NCBI GenBank assembly: GCA_032622095.1
Contig: CP136066.1
Span: forward strand, 95,069,319 to 95,133,318
DNA: 64,000 nucleotides
Origin: Siphonodentalium dalli
Taxonomy: Eukaryota > Mollusca > Scaphopoda > Gadilida > Siphonodentaliidae
Direction of reading: 5' to 3'
Part shown: positions 13,201-20,746 of the stretch, piece after piece
Position numbering within the stretch: position 1 is the stretch's first letter
Layout: each line of letters begins with the position of its first letter
Made by a program: the position numbers and the translations under genes
The notes under the pieces: generated by a model
The model's database searches: none
Told to the model about the DNA's origin: nothing
The model's input: only the letters and a program-made list of their open reading frames with translations

Positions 13201-16200
13201 ATTTGGGGGTGCATGAATAAAAGATATTCATATGGGTAAAATAATTTTTTGTTTCTTTTTTGTTTATTATTAAAATAAGAGCATTTAAAATTTTGTACTA
13301 TTCTGTTGGCACTATTGTGATCGGGCTGGTGGTACAAATGTTATCCTGTCATGATCACTGTGTTAACCCTTTCTATACTAAATGGATTCTCCCAGTCAGT
13401 TAAAAAGTGTACATCGGAATGGTCTATTATTGAGTTGGGATATTAAGGTGATAAAAGCAGGCCTATTTATTGAGGGAAGGGAATGTTTAGATAATAAGTT
13501 CAATAAATGACCTATGGTCGTTTGTTGAATTTATTATCTGAATATTTTCTATGGGATAACTACTCATCAATGATGCTTTAGTATAGAAAGCATTAATTTC
13601 AGGAACTTGTTCTTGCAAAGAGATGAATATTTTTCAATCCAATTAGTATTTTCTCATACTTACCAAATAAGGAATATTGCTATGAGTTGTATTGTTAGTT
13701 GTAGGCGCACCAAATTAGGAGTTTTACAACCGACATAAAAAGTGTGTGAATCCAAATAAGAAAATGGCACAATATCGTGATTCTGCTTATAAACAATCTA
13801 CTGCGCTTTTTGCGAGAAACTAAACAGTCGAGCTGTATTTTCTCAGACACTAAGTGTGTTTTGTGAATAATATCGCATTCATATAATCATTATGCTATAC
13901 TATTAGTATATTCTTGAGGAAATTATCATAATTTGATCATGTTATTTCTAAATTATAACCTGCAATGAAGGCCGCCCGTCCCTTTAGCAAATATTCAATT
14001 GTAAATGGACTACGAAACAGGCTGCCTCATTCAATATCTATTGTTGAGGTTGAATTTCAAAAAACACAGCAGGTTATGATTACAGACATTTTGTGGACTT
14101 GTTTCAATAAATAAAACCAACAATCGCTATATATCCACTGGAGAATGTAGCAATAATATAAGATTGTTGATAATTCAAGCCACATCAACTCTACAATTTC
14201 AGAGAACACAAATCTTGAACTACCCACAAATGTAAATATTTACTACTTTATCTGGGACGAATTATTGGGTGATATTATATGGCAATGATTCAACCAACAA
14301 CAATCACTGCATGCATTTTGTTATAATAACGATTATGCTTTTATTTATGAAAATAACTAATTACACCCCATCCCAAAAGATGGTGGGTTTCTTGGATTAC
14401 ATGCGTCCGTCTGTCTGTCCATCCATCTGTCTAGCCATCCATGCATCCGTTCGTCCATCAGGAGGGCTTTCAAAAGAAGGTTTATTGACGTTCACATTTT
14501 CCGTTCAAGAGCTATCCCTCTTTCTTTATCTGAATATGTTGGATTTCCATATGTCGTTCATTAAAATTGTCAGGTAGTTTGTTCGTTCATCACATTTTTT
14601 TTCACAATTTGGTTTCCGACCTGCCCATATTTCAATTTTCACCATGGGGGTATCCCAACACCCATGGTGCAACCTCTTTGTTTTGGCATGGTAATTTGCT
14701 AGTCCATTCTGAACACCCCATCACTTTAACATCTAAATTAATTATTTCAATCTGTCAGGAAGAGAAAGCAGAACTGAAAGCACAGAACTATTTATTGGAG
14801 AAAGAGAAGAGAGCCCTGGAGCTGAGCATGAGTGGGCGGGACTCACAAAAACATGCGTATATCGTGCAGATCAAGCAACTCAAATCAGAAATTATGGAGC
14901 AAGAATCGATAATTAATAAAGCAAACAGGATTAAAAAGGTCAGTATTCAAGCTGTCTTTTGATGATGAGGCTTAGTGTTTTCAAATTGGAAGAAGTCACT
15001 TCTCCCTGTTTCGTTATTAGGGAGAAGTGGAATGTTATCAGGGAGAAGTGATAATGGCTAGAGTCAAATTTACACACCCAACATCACCCTTCTATGTGAT
15101 CGAATAAGTATTATGCAACAAAAGAGCACATTTATAAAATCATTCTAGTGAGTAAGAACAGCATTATAATCAGTAAATATACTTGATCCCTTCCATGACT
15201 GGAGCTTCTTAAAATTTTGTGGAAACCCTGTGTCATTGCATTCTCTTACATATGTGAGTCTCCCATATATAAGAGATTACATTGGCCTAACAATATTCTC
15301 ATTGACCTTGTAAGCCAGTACATTCTCTTATATATGCGAGGCTCCCTATAGGAGACTCGCATATTTAAGAGAATGCACTGGCACAGGATCTTTAATGCTG
15401 CACCAGCGTTAAATGCCCAGGTATGCATTCTTGTGTGTTGACATTCAAGCAAGCACAATACAAGTGCTGGGCTGTCACTCGGTGAATAACCCCACATAGT
15501 ATATCAAGTGTGGCATACCCGCGATATTGTCTGTGGTAATTTTTTGTCGAGCACAGAAATTCAATGAAAATGTTGGGACAGGCCTGGTTCCGAAGCTTCA
15601 ACGAGTAATAAATTTTCAATCAGTTTATATGCATGTAGGATTCTTTTGTACAAATAAGTTATCTCCCCGATAATGATTACAGGATATTGAACCAACGCCA
15701 GAAATCATTGCTGAGCTTGAACAGATTGATCAACTTCAATTAGCGTCAGAGTTATCTGACACCATGAAACGCGAGAAGAAACTCAAACTGAGGGTACATG
15801 AGCTAATGACGACGCTAGAAAAACTCTCACAGAACTCAGAAATTAGGCATCAACAGTCTGGGGAGTTTGTAGATGACCTCAAGAAAGCTAACAGGTAAGA
15901 ACAGTTATATTAAAGTGACGTGTGAAACACTCCGGTAGGGTGATCAAATAGAAATGGAGAATAATCTTGTTGAAAGTAGTTATTTTTACAATTATTAATC
16001 CAAATTGACAAGACGCACCTTCATTCTTATATATTTATTACATGCAGTGAATTTCGTTGGTAAAATAGTTTTCAATAGTTTATTGCCAATAGTTGCGACC
16101 CGATTCGAGAAGTAAATGTTTACAATTGAGTGTTGTTCAGATGATGTTTTCTGTGGAATGGTTCTGTGGAATAAATCCATAATATGTCTTTAACCCTTTC

Positions 16201-19200
16201 ATGACTGGAGCTTCCTGAAATTTTGCGAAAACCCTGTGCCAATGCATTCTCTTATTTATGCATGTCTCCCATAGGGAGCCTTGCATATATAAGAGATACC
16301 TTGGCTGAACAATATTTACCTTGACATTCTCTTGTATATTTGCAACTCCCTATGGGAGGCTATCATATATAAGAGAATGCACTGGCACAGGATCTTTAAT
16401 GCTGCACCAGCGCAGCTCCTGTCATGAAAGGGTTACCTGTAGTCAGAGTCATGATGAGCTATTTTTATACCCCTGATACGAAGTTGTGGGGGTATACTGA
16501 AAACCTCTTTACATCCATCTGGTGGACTCAACATTGTCCGTGCTTGTAGTCCTACATTTTTCAGTCATTTACTTTGAAACTTGAAACAGATATTTACCAC
16601 TAGGAAACCATCAGTACCTGTGCACATGTGATTTGAGCTTGGTCATACTTTTTTTTCATTTTATAACCCAAACTCTCGAAGGATTGACCTCGTCTGTTGA
16701 GCCAGACATGATCCATCAGTTTTTCTGTCAGGCGTCCATCCATCCAGGCAGATATCTTAAACAACGGTTATCAGATCTGAAAGAAATTTTGTATGGATGT
16801 TGACTACTATGAGGGCATTTAACGGAGTTTTCAATCATTTTCTGCGGATTTTCCGTTCTAGAGTTATTCATCTTTGTTTGTCTGGAAATGTTTGGGTTTT
16901 TTTGTATGTCTGAGCAGATATCTTCACCATCGGTTGACGAATTTCAAAGAAATTTGGTATGGATATTCTAGGGCCTGCGATTTGGAAATTTGGCAACCGA
17001 ATTGAATCGGGTGTCCGATGTCGATATCGAATCCGAAACGAATCGGGACAAGCACTGGATGGAGAAAATAGCTGACCATCGGATATCCTTCTAATTATTG
17101 TTCACTTATTTTTCATAAAAGCTGAGACTTTTTTTTTCAAATATGAAACAATGAACCAAGACAGAGTTCACAGACAAATGTTTTGCGACTGACGTTGTTC
17201 TCAACTTTATTTTTGAACGAAAATCGAAGCTATATACTATAACTTAGTATAACATGTGACATATACATCATCTGAACACAGACCTTGACCACTATAAAAT
17301 GAATAAATACTACTGAGGATGCAATACTTGACTACTCTAGTATAGTGTATATATGTAAATAGTGTTTATTAAATAATTTGAGAGTCATCAATGACTATGA
17401 CTATTCTAAGGATGTCAGGACTGATGTACATACTGTACATAAACAATGGCATGCATATCAATGAGCATGACCCGCCGCATCAGTATCTGTATGTTCTGAT
17501 TATAGTCACTTATATACTACATTTTACCCCAACATTGTTCCAAGAACCACCAATGTTACGAGTGTTACACGTAATGACATCATTGAAAGGGTGACGGACT
17601 GTGATTGGAAATGATAGCTTAACTAGTATAAACTCTAAATTGCATCATACACGGCTCCAGCGAGACCTTCAGAAGGGAAAAAACATTACAATGCGGCAAT
17701 GGCCCCATCAATTGAGCTTCATAAATAAAAAATTTAGTTGTTCGTCCCCATAAATGGGAAAGAATGGGCCGATTCGATAATATACGAATCGGTGAGCCGA
17801 TTTAGTACTGATCCCGAATCTGATTGCCGATGTTGACACCGAATCGAATCTTCCGATCCTAACACCCACAAAAAATGGGAACTCGACAACAGCAGTTATC
17901 TCACAGTAATTTTATAGTACTCAATAGCCACATAGTAAATTGGAAGTTTTCCATGGGAAGGGGGTTGTCGATTAGTCGACTTTGACTCGATTTTTGACTG
18001 CTGATTAGTCGACTAAGAAAAACCCTAGTCCTTTCAACACTAGCCAATATGCATTCTCTTATATATACACATAGGGAGCCTTGCAGATATAAGAGAATGC
18101 ATTGGCCTAACAATATTTACCTTGAACTTGTAAGCTTGTGCATTCTCTTATATATGTGAAGCTTCCTATGGGAGACTCCCATATATTAGAGAATGCACTG
18201 GCACAGGATCTTTAATGCTACACCAGCACAGATCATGTTATGAAAAGGTTAACAGGATGTAGGCTTTTAACAATACCATTTCTATTTGCAGTGCCTTGAT
18301 ATCTGCCTTCGATAAAGCCAAGAAGAAGTATCAAAGTAAACTGAAAAAATTAGAGTGCCAAACACAGGCTATCACTGAAAGATATGAGAATCAGGTAATG
18401 CAGCGAGTCATACTATAAAGTTATTGAACATTGTTGTGTACAGTACAGTAATACTCTAAATAATCGACTCCTTAATCACAAAGAATTATGGGTAACTTTT
18501 CAGGATTTAGTCGGAAATATGGCTTGTTGCCATTCATCGGAAAGCTCTCACTTTTCAGTCGGAAATATGGCTTGTTGCCATTCATCGGAAAGCTCTCACG
18601 AGAGCTTTACGATGAATGGCAACAAGCCATATTTCCGACTAAATCCTGAAAAGTTACCCATAATTCTGCTGTGGTTAAGGAGTCGAATATTTAGAGCATT
18701 ACTGTATGTGTTTTTCATGTACGAGTCCAGGTTGTGGTGAAAAGTCATATTGGACAAGACATGCAATATATCATTATACAATGTTGTGTACACATACTGT
18801 ACACAACATTGTATAATGATATATTTATTATCCATCTCTATGTTTATCCAAATTTTGGGAATAAAACTTTTGTGGATATTTTTGGTATTTGTCGGCACTT
18901 GATTCTCTATAAAAGCCTGTATTTGATCATCAGAAAGCATGATTTGGAACAGTAAACACGGAAGTGAAAAAAAAACTCAATACGGAAGTGAAACGTCTGC
19001 TAAATCCACCAGTGTAATTGCACACACATCACAATTTCACCGATTCATTTTTATCAAAATTTTGGGAATCAAACTTTTGTGCATGGTTATTTTTTATATT
19101 TGTCGGCACTTGGTTCTCTATAAAAGCCTGTATTTGATCATCAGAAAGCGTGATTTGGAACAGTAAACACGGAAGTGAAAAAAAAAACTCAATGTGGAAA

Positions 19201-20746
19201 TGAAATGTCTGCTAAATCCACCAGAGTATTGCATGTGCATCACAATTTCACCGATTCATTCGGCAATAGAGTTATATTGTGATGTCAGGTAGTCCCAATA
19301 ATAAAGTCATATTGCCTTTTTTATCGGGACTCCATGACGTCACGAAGTAACTCTATTGCCAAATGAATCAGTGAAACTTTCGGGAGTCCAATATGATTTT
19401 TTCCCGAATTTCCTTGTAACGGCTTTTGCCAAATCAGAAATAGTGTTAGTTAAGGGATGGATAATAATATTACATATTTACACCCAACATCAGCCTTCTA
19501 TGATGTAACACAGTAACTCATATTATCCCACTATAATCAACAAATACACCACTTAACCCTTCCATGACTGGAGCTTCCTGAAATTTATGCAAAAACTCTG
19601 TGCCAGTGCATTCTCTTATATGTGCTACACTCAATATGAGAAACTCGCATATATAAGAGAATTCAATGTACAGGATCTTTAATGCTGCACCAGTGAAGCT
19701 CCATTCATGAAAAGGTTAATATGTTTAGTAAATGCACACCAAATACACTGTTTGGTAATATACAGGGAGATATCACTTCCCCAAGACAAAAATAGGGAGA
19801 AGTTACATGAGTTATCTCCCATGTCCCACCCCTCTCCCACTGCATACCAATAACTCTATATTTTGCCAATTGTGGCAAAAATAATAAGTTCTTGGAATAA
19901 AAGATACAATCTACTGCCAATTTCATTGGTGCACATATCCCATGTAATTTTTTCTCAAAATTGATCAGTGTTTTATTCTCATACTTCGTCTTTGTTATTT
20001 TGTTATTTATTTATAATTTTATTGTTTTCTCAATGATCCTGTATTTTATACCCCTACTTTTCAAAGAAAAATGGGGGTATACTGGACTGACGTTCATTTG
20101 TATAGTATATATAGTATATATATAGTATAGTATAGTCCATCTGTCCGGGCATATATATATATATCTCAGGCTTGGGTTATCTTATCTGAATAAAATTTGG
20201 TATGGATGTTCTCATCATAACTGCTTTCAAAAGAGGGGCAAATGACATTGTTCACATTTTCAGTTCAAGAGTTATCCTTCTTTATTTATCTGGAAATGAG
20301 GAGGTTTTGTTCATCCATGCAGATATCTCAGCCATGAGTTTATCGTATCTCAATGAAATCTGGTATGGAGGTTCACAATCATGACTGCTTTCCAAAGAGG
20401 GGCAAATGACGTTCACGTTTTCCTTCTTTAGTTATCTGGGTATGTAGGTTTTTTCTCCATCCATCCAGATATCTCAGCAATGGATTATCTGATCTGAATG
20501 AAATCTGTTATTGATGTTCCATCGTGCCCAATTATCTTGTTTGAATTTTTATTATGGCCCTTCGTTGATCAATTTTCTCTGATTGTTTTCCATCCTGCTT
20601 GTTAACTGCAACAGATATGAACCAAATATGAACAAATATAATATGAACATTGTATTCCTTTCACACAGATTCGACTTCTGAAGCAAAGAATGAAGTTGCT
20701 AGAGGAGTCATCTCGACCAAGAAAGGCACCTGAAACTTCACTATAA
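1214..20746 (+). CDS. MCC: MCC (colorectal mutant cancer protein) homologue, 3' part, spliced
   Basis: Nine exons (1214-1299, 3117-3231, 6146-6539, 10118-10298, 11569-11803, 14759-14938, 15683-15894, 18292-18394, 20669-20746) total 1584 nt, that is 527 codons plus TAA. Every intron is GT-AG and all phases join without a shift. The protein is rich in Glu, Lys, Leu and Gln with heptad-like coiled coils throughout. It carries two segments resembling the MCC PDZ-binding-domain family (PF10506), at about residues 90-180 and 320-390. It ends ETSL, the same PDZ ligand as vertebrate MCC. Vertebrate MCC is about 829 residues, so roughly 300 N-terminal residues lie upstream of the window. In vertebrates MCC is a cytoplasmic and membrane-associated scaffold that binds Scribble and NHERF proteins and restrains beta-catenin signalling. 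That role is inferred here from homology. The paralogue USHBP1 is less likely given the conserved C-terminus. Confidence 0.93.
1300..3116 (+). other. MCC: MCC intron between window exons 1 and 2
   Basis: GTGAGT...TTTTCAG. It contains a hairpin-headed repeat at about 1436-2105. The remainder (2106-3116) is AT-rich without a recognised repeat. An open stretch of about 200 bp at 2722-2925 follows a TTTTGCAG-like acceptor but has no donor and is not assigned. Confidence 0.55.
1436..2105 (+). repeat. Hairpin-headed pyrimidine-rich repeat (degenerate copy)
   Basis: It starts 'atacccaaacttttcaaag...aggggta', a decayed form of the C/G hairpin head seen cleanly at 12048. A (CCGTCYGTC) tract follows. 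Two or three internal repeats read 'atctcagccatgg-ttatctgatctgaatgaaatttggtatggatgtt'. It ends near 'gtgcaacctctt', the same 3' end as the copy at 14365. No reading frame is kept. Confidence 0.6.
3117..3231 (+). CDS. MCC: MCC exon 2 of the window
   Basis: The acceptor TTCATTTTCAG precedes 3117 and the donor GTATGT starts at 3232. One base completes the split Arg codon, then 38 codons run to phase 0. The peptide contains IAKVAELKKLKTY, a charged helical stretch, and ends ISSVG. Splice phase agrees with both neighbours. The call rests mainly on phase and composition. Confidence 0.62.
3245..3485. repeat. Head-to-head inverted pair of tRNA-derived SINE heads
   Basis: Two arms of about 120 bp face each other around 3357. 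Each arm contains a consensus Pol III B box (GGTTCGAATCC, on - near 3296 and on + near 3421) and an A-box-like GGCC-TGTGGTATTGA segment. Each also has flanking sequence related to 'aaatttgcactgtctcaaaaattt'. Neither arm folds into a full tRNA with a matched acceptor stem, so this is read as a SINE dimer rather than tRNA genes. Confidence 0.65.
3731..4080. repeat. Composite palindromic repeat, ATGAGGTCCCC family
   Basis: Terminal-like blocks GATGAGGTCCCCAGAG / CTCTGGGGACCTCAT form an inverted repeat at 3731-3822. A further copy lies at about 4020-4075. The interior ('atgggagacct', 'gaagttcgcag') is shared with the copies at 29013-29330 and 53625-54022. Non-autonomous; no open frame. Confidence 0.65.
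4081..5009. other. Intronic sequence with no recognised feature
   Basis: AT-rich intron of MCC. A short CAT repeat occurs at 4324-4335. The short open frames here lack coding character. Confidence 0.4.
5014..5248. mobile_element. TTAA-flanked palindromic MITE, family B (CCCTTTGAGTGCCAGG)
   Basis: It is flanked on both sides by TTAA (5010-5013 and 5249-5252), with inverted termini CCCTTTGAGTGCCAGG and CCTGGCACTCAAAGGG. The centre is a 69-bp palindrome at 5134-5202 (GCCAATGCATTCTCTTATAT and its complement). No coding capacity. TTAA targets and CCC-starting ends are typical of piggyBac-type elements. Confidence 0.8.
5292..5407 (+). pseudogene. Decayed duplicate of the 5' part of MCC exon 3
   Basis: The 116 bases align without gaps to the first 116 bases of the MCC exon at 6146-6261, with 11 differences (about 90% identity) by my count. 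In the exon frame there are two stops (TAG at codon 22 and TGA at codon 30). The acceptor AG is replaced by TTG. The copy stops abruptly after GACAATAAAGT with no donor. It is therefore a dead fragment and not an alternative exon. Confidence 0.88.
5452..5880 (-). mobile_element. TTAA-type element, family D, degenerate minus-strand copy
   Basis: The left edge 'ttaaccatttctgtactaaat' and right edge 'gggagaacccatttggtataaaatggg' are decayed forms of the family D ends seen at 13367 and 13592. The centre holds AAATGTTCAGATAATAAGTT and its complement around 5490-5550. Right edge approximate. Confidence 0.6.
5909..6120. mobile_element. TA-flanked foldback MITE, family F (CAGTAATGCCCTAA)
   Basis: This is a nearly complete palindrome: CAGTAATGCCCTAAATAATG at the left and its complement ending GGGCATTACTG at the right, flanked by TA at 5907-5908 and 6121-6122. 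The arms (about 100 bp each) contain TTATGGGTAATTTTTCAGGA and GGCTTGTTGCCATTCATCGG. The terminal CAG and the TA target resemble Tc1/mariner-type elements. It ends 25 bp before the MCC exon at 6146. Confidence 0.85.
6146..6539 (+). CDS. MCC: MCC exon 3 of the window (core coiled-coil exon)
   Basis: The acceptor TTTTTTTACAG ends at 6145 and the donor GTAAGA begins at 6540. The 131 codons plus one base encode LSNTKVTEHL, then a helical segment with ERLNSRVDHFKSQLDVLNLT and IGKYESNNTALQMAVSYSDQ. This closely resembles the region of vertebrate MCC containing LVGKYESNATALRLALQYSE and is the strongest single match to the family. An upstream ATG at 6029 in the same frame lies in the adjacent MITE and is not a start. 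Confidence 0.95.
6648..7048. mobile_element. TTAA-flanked MITE, family E (AGGTACTCAATCCGA)
   Basis: TTAA occurs at 6644-6647 and 7049-7052, with inverted termini AGGTACTCAATCCGATTCGA and ATTCGGATTGAGTACCT. The interior carries 'ggattttagagttatcgatctt' and 'gattggtgggttcctcgactc' as in other family members. Non-coding. Confidence 0.8.
7221..7332. repeat. Partial family E end plus segment shared with 31269-31365
   Basis: TTAA-AGGTACTCAATCC opens at 7217. The following 100 bp (AGGGAAAGGACCATGCATCG ... GCTAAGCAG on the other strand) are the near-exact reverse complement of 31265-31365. The two loci therefore share a larger unit than the family E element alone. Confidence 0.65.
7333..7624. mobile_element. 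TTAA-flanked MITE, family E, foldback form
   Basis: TTAA at 7329-7332 and 7625-7628. The right third is an inner palindrome around 7570 (AACCACTTGATTTTAGAGTT and its complement). The left two thirds hold TTTCTTTGGCTTCGGGGGTA. Inserted in a GCAC-TTAA site. Confidence 0.78.
7908..8160. mobile_element. Family E right half
   Basis: It begins at the inner palindrome (ATCAAGTGGTTATTATTG) and ends ATCGGATTGAGTACCT followed by TTAA at 8161. No matching left terminus is adjacent, so it is a truncated copy or the right part of a disrupted larger one that opened at 7221. Confidence 0.65.
8440..9290. mobile_element. Possible hAT-like element, degenerate, with nested family F copy
   Basis: The left edge ('aaggatgaccgatta') and right edge (complement AAGGGCCTGCGATTTGGGCA) resemble TAGGG-CGATT termini. 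The right-edge sequence recurs at 16968. A family F foldback lies inside at 8893-9105. No target duplication could be confirmed. Confidence 0.35.
8893..9105. mobile_element. TA-flanked foldback MITE, family F
   Basis: CAGTAATGCCCTAATTAATT to its complement ending GGGCATAACTG, TA on both sides (8891-8892, 9106-9107). Both arms carry GGCTTGTTGCCATTCATCGG or its complement. Confidence 0.85.
9598..9994. mobile_element. TTAA-flanked palindromic MITE, family C (CCCTTTACCCAACA)
   Basis: TTAA at 9594-9597 and 9995-9998, with termini TCCTTTACCCAACAG and TGTTTGGTAAAGGG. It holds two copies of the ATTCTCTTATATATGCGAG palindrome (about 9624-9693 and 9759-9844). The second has an extra repeat of 'cgacctatggtcgactcg' at its axis. 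The right part contains two TTGGCCGG blocks. Confidence 0.78.
10118..10298 (+). CDS. MCC: MCC exon 4 of the window
   Basis: The acceptor CTAATTGCAG ends at 10117 and the donor GTAAGA begins at 10299. It completes a Gly/Ala junction codon and encodes GDSGYSEEQDINTILQRALH followed by NRRKGENLAKHLLLKLD. This matches the vertebrate MCC segment with QMLKRAHDCRKTAENAAKAL in order and spacing. It ends in a Ser-rich linker (SSASRTT) leading to exon 5. Confidence 0.92.
10299..11568 (+). other. MCC: MCC intron 4 (window numbering)
   Basis: AT-rich. It holds one degenerate left half of a family D element at about 11324-11500 (AACCCTTTCGATACTACATG ... AATAAGTTCAACA). Otherwise nothing is recognised. Confidence 0.5.
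11569..11803 (+). CDS. MCC: MCC exon 5 of the window
   Basis: The acceptor CATTTCAG ends at 11568 and the donor is GTATAA at 11804. It encodes STTSSTGSSCDTDF, LDEQKLRDYIKQLRKDRSS and VMELESVHIDP, then LDLENAVLMQELMAMK. These follow vertebrate MCC almost residue for residue (DYIQQLKNDRAAVKLTMLEL; DLENAVLMQELMAMK). Ends in phase 0 within the second coiled coil. Confidence 0.96.
11860..12717. mobile_element. TTAA-flanked MITE, family D, split by a later insertion
   Basis: TTAA at 11856-11859 and 12718-12721, termini CCCTTTCTATACAAAATGGA and CTTTAGTATAGAAAGAG. The palindromic centre (GACCTATGGTCGTTTGTT) is interrupted at 12048 by a 596-bp repeat and resumes at 12644 with GAACTTATTGTCTGAATATT. 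Confidence 0.78.
12048..12643 (+). mobile_element. Hairpin-headed pyrimidine-rich repeat, intact copy
   Basis: Bounded by TTGTT at 12043-12047 and 12644-12648, an apparent 5-bp target duplication that restores the palindrome of the host family D element. The head is the hairpin TACCCCCACTTTCGAAG / ATGGGGGGTA followed by (CCGTCYGTC)n. The body has two or three repeats of 'ataactttaacaaatatgaaccgatttcaat'. The tail is 'gtgcacacctc'. No transposase frame. Related copies: 1436, 14365, 16473, 20048, 54055. Confidence 0.72.
12718..12741 (+). pseudogene. Fragment of duplicated MCC exon 5 end
   Basis: TTAATGCAGGATCTCATGGC plus AATG matches the last 24 coding bases region of exon 5 (around 11777-11800) with one difference, lying directly after a family D element. 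A second fragment at 13114-13156 continues the same exon end into intron (AACTCATGGCAATGAAG, then 'atataactcc' for 'gtataactca'). Confidence 0.72.
13114..13156 (+). pseudogene. Second fragment of duplicated MCC exon 5 / intron boundary
   Basis: It matches 11787-11833 across the exon-intron boundary. The donor GT of the parent is AT here, so it cannot splice. Downstream, 'acaaatgttatcctgtcatg' at 13335-13354 matches the intron bases 11829-11848 in front of the parental family D element. This shows that the duplicated block included intron sequence. Confidence 0.7.
13367..13592. mobile_element. TTAA-flanked MITE, family D, uninterrupted copy
   Basis: TTAA at 13363-13366 and 13593-13596; termini CCCTTTCTATACTAAATGGA and CTTTAGTATAGAAAGC. 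The central palindrome is AATAAGTTCAATAAATGACC with its complement. It has the same left flank as the copy at 11860, so it was duplicated with the surrounding intron rather than inserted independently. Confidence 0.8.
13597..14364. other. Intronic sequence with no recognised feature
   Basis: AT-rich MCC intron; no shared repeat, hairpin or coding pattern found. Confidence 0.4.
14365..14690 (+). repeat. Hairpin-headed pyrimidine-rich repeat, short copy
   Basis: Head 'caccccatcccaaaagatggtggg', then a (CCGTCTGTC/CATCCATC) tract, then 'gttcacattttccgttcaagagctatcc'. The tail 'ggtgcaacctctt' is the same as in the copy ending near 2105. It sits about 70 bp before MCC exon 6. Confidence 0.6.
14759..14938 (+). 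CDS. MCC: MCC exon 6 of the window
   Basis: The acceptor AATCTGTCAG ends at 14758 and the donor is GTCAGT at 14939. Exactly 60 codons. It encodes EEKAELKAQNYLLEKEKRAL then YIVQIKQLKSEIMEQE, matching vertebrate MCC EEMAELKAQLYLLEKEKKAL and the following IEHLKSEVEEQ. This is the second PF10506-like coiled coil. Confidence 0.95.
15188..15412. mobile_element. Family A palindromic element, right end lost
   Basis: The left terminus 'cccttccatgactggagctt' and two ATTCTCTTA..ATATGYGAG palindromes are present. The right side stops after 'ctttaatgctgcaccagcg', before the expected complementary end. Truncated copy. Confidence 0.65.
15683..15894 (+). CDS. MCC: MCC exon 7 of the window
   Basis: The acceptor ATGATTACAG ends at 15682 and the donor GTAAGA starts at 15895. 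It encodes PEIIAELEQIDQLQLASELS, then TMKREKKLKLRVHELMTTLE and EIRHQQSGEFVDDLKKANS (last codon split). Vertebrate MCC has IRREKKLKARVQELVSALE and SSEIRHQQSAEFVNDLKRAN in this position. Confidence 0.96.
15905..16165. repeat. Dispersed repeat paired with 34245-34520 (inverted)
   Basis: Segments 'gtgtgaaacactccg', 'aatagaaatggagaataatctt' and 'gttcagatgatgttttctgtgg' occur in the same order, reverse complemented, at 34245-34520. Non-coding; probably another small transposon family. Confidence 0.6.
16194..16432. mobile_element. TTAA-type palindromic MITE, family A (CCCTTTCATGACTGGAGCT)
   Basis: Termini CCCTTTCATGACTGGAGCTT and AGCTCCTGTCATGAAAGGG, TTAA at 16190-16193 and TTAC at 16433. Two palindromic blocks of the ATTCTCTTATATATG type. 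The segment 'acaggatctttaatgctgc' precedes the right end in all family A copies. Confidence 0.78.
16473..16965 (+). repeat. Hairpin-headed pyrimidine-rich repeat, degenerate
   Basis: Head 'tatacccctgatacgaagttgtgggggtata', then internal blocks 'atctgaaagaaattttgtatggatgtt' as in 1436-2105 and 20048. No open frame. Right edge approximate. Confidence 0.55.
16968..17873. mobile_element. Possible hAT-like element, degenerate
   Basis: The left edge CTAGGGCCTGCGATTTGG and right edge (complement GTTAGGATCGGAAGATTCG) are each followed inward by CGAATCGG-type repeats. The left edge matches the right edge of 8440-9290. The interior is AT-rich without a transposase frame. Target duplication not found. 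Confidence 0.35.
18027..18249. mobile_element. Family A palindromic element, degenerate left end
   Basis: Contains two ATTCTCTTATATATG palindromes and the family A right end ('acaggatctttaatgctaca ... catgttatgaaaagg' then TTAA at 18250). Confidence 0.65.
18292..18394 (+). CDS. MCC: MCC exon 8 of the window
   Basis: The acceptor TCTATTTGCAG ends at 18291 and the donor GTAATG begins at 18395. One base finishes the split Ser codon, then 34 codons: ALISAFDKAKKKYQSKLKKL and ECQTQAITERYENQ. Vertebrate MCC has LVAAYEKAKKKHQNKLKKLE at this point. Confidence 0.95.
18446..18704. mobile_element. TA-flanked foldback MITE, family F, with internal arm duplication
   Basis: CAGTAATACTCTAAATAATC to GAATATTTAGAGCATTACTG, TA on both sides. 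The left arm has a 45-bp direct duplication of 'ggaaatatggcttgttgccattcatcgg' (about 18512-18600), making it longer than its partner arm. Confidence 0.82.
18765..18825. repeat. Perfect 28-bp-arm palindrome
   Basis: Arms AATATATCATTATACAATGT...GTACA and its exact complement, separated by 5 bp (CATAC). No termini or target duplication of a known family in this window. Confidence 0.8.
18848..19262 (+). repeat. Two direct repeats of about 205 bp
   Basis: 18848-19048 and 19056-19262 share 'attttgggaat-aaacttttgtg', 'aaaagcctgtatttgatcat', 'ggaacagtaaacacggaagt' and 'caatttcaccgattca', with scattered differences. The second copy runs into a short inverted repeat around 19255-19370 ('gattcattcggcaatagagtt'). 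Confidence 0.75.
19557..19715. mobile_element. TTAA-flanked MITE, family A, short form
   Basis: TTAA at 19553-19556 and 19716-19719; termini CCCTTCCATGACTGGAGCTT and GAAGCTCCATTCATGAAAAGG. It has only one palindrome, so the middle of the element has been deleted relative to 23846-24082. Confidence 0.78.
20048..20540 (+). repeat. Hairpin-headed pyrimidine-rich repeat
   Basis: Head 'tatacccctacttttcaaagaaaaatgggggta', a 'tatagtata' tract, then three internal blocks of 'atctcagccatg..ttatct.atctgaatgaaat'. The family is the same as at 1436 and 12048. Confidence 0.62.
20669..20746 (+). CDS. MCC: MCC terminal coding exon
   Basis: The acceptor CCTTTCACACAG ends at 20668. The 25 codons read IRLLKQRMKLLEESSRPRKA then PETSL and TAA at 20744-20746. 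Vertebrate MCC ends with VRMLKQRIALLEEENSRP and ETSL. The last four residues fit a class I PDZ ligand (T at -2, L at 0). The Ser at -1 is also kept; in vertebrates its phosphorylation is reported to influence Scribble binding. Confidence 0.97.
   Translation: MRLLKQRMKLLEESSRPRKAPETSL

Noticed and set aside
14567-14758. Upstream extension of MCC exon 6 frame
   Set aside because: The open frame runs into a repeat. The AATCTGTCAG acceptor and alignment to the family place the exon start at 14759.
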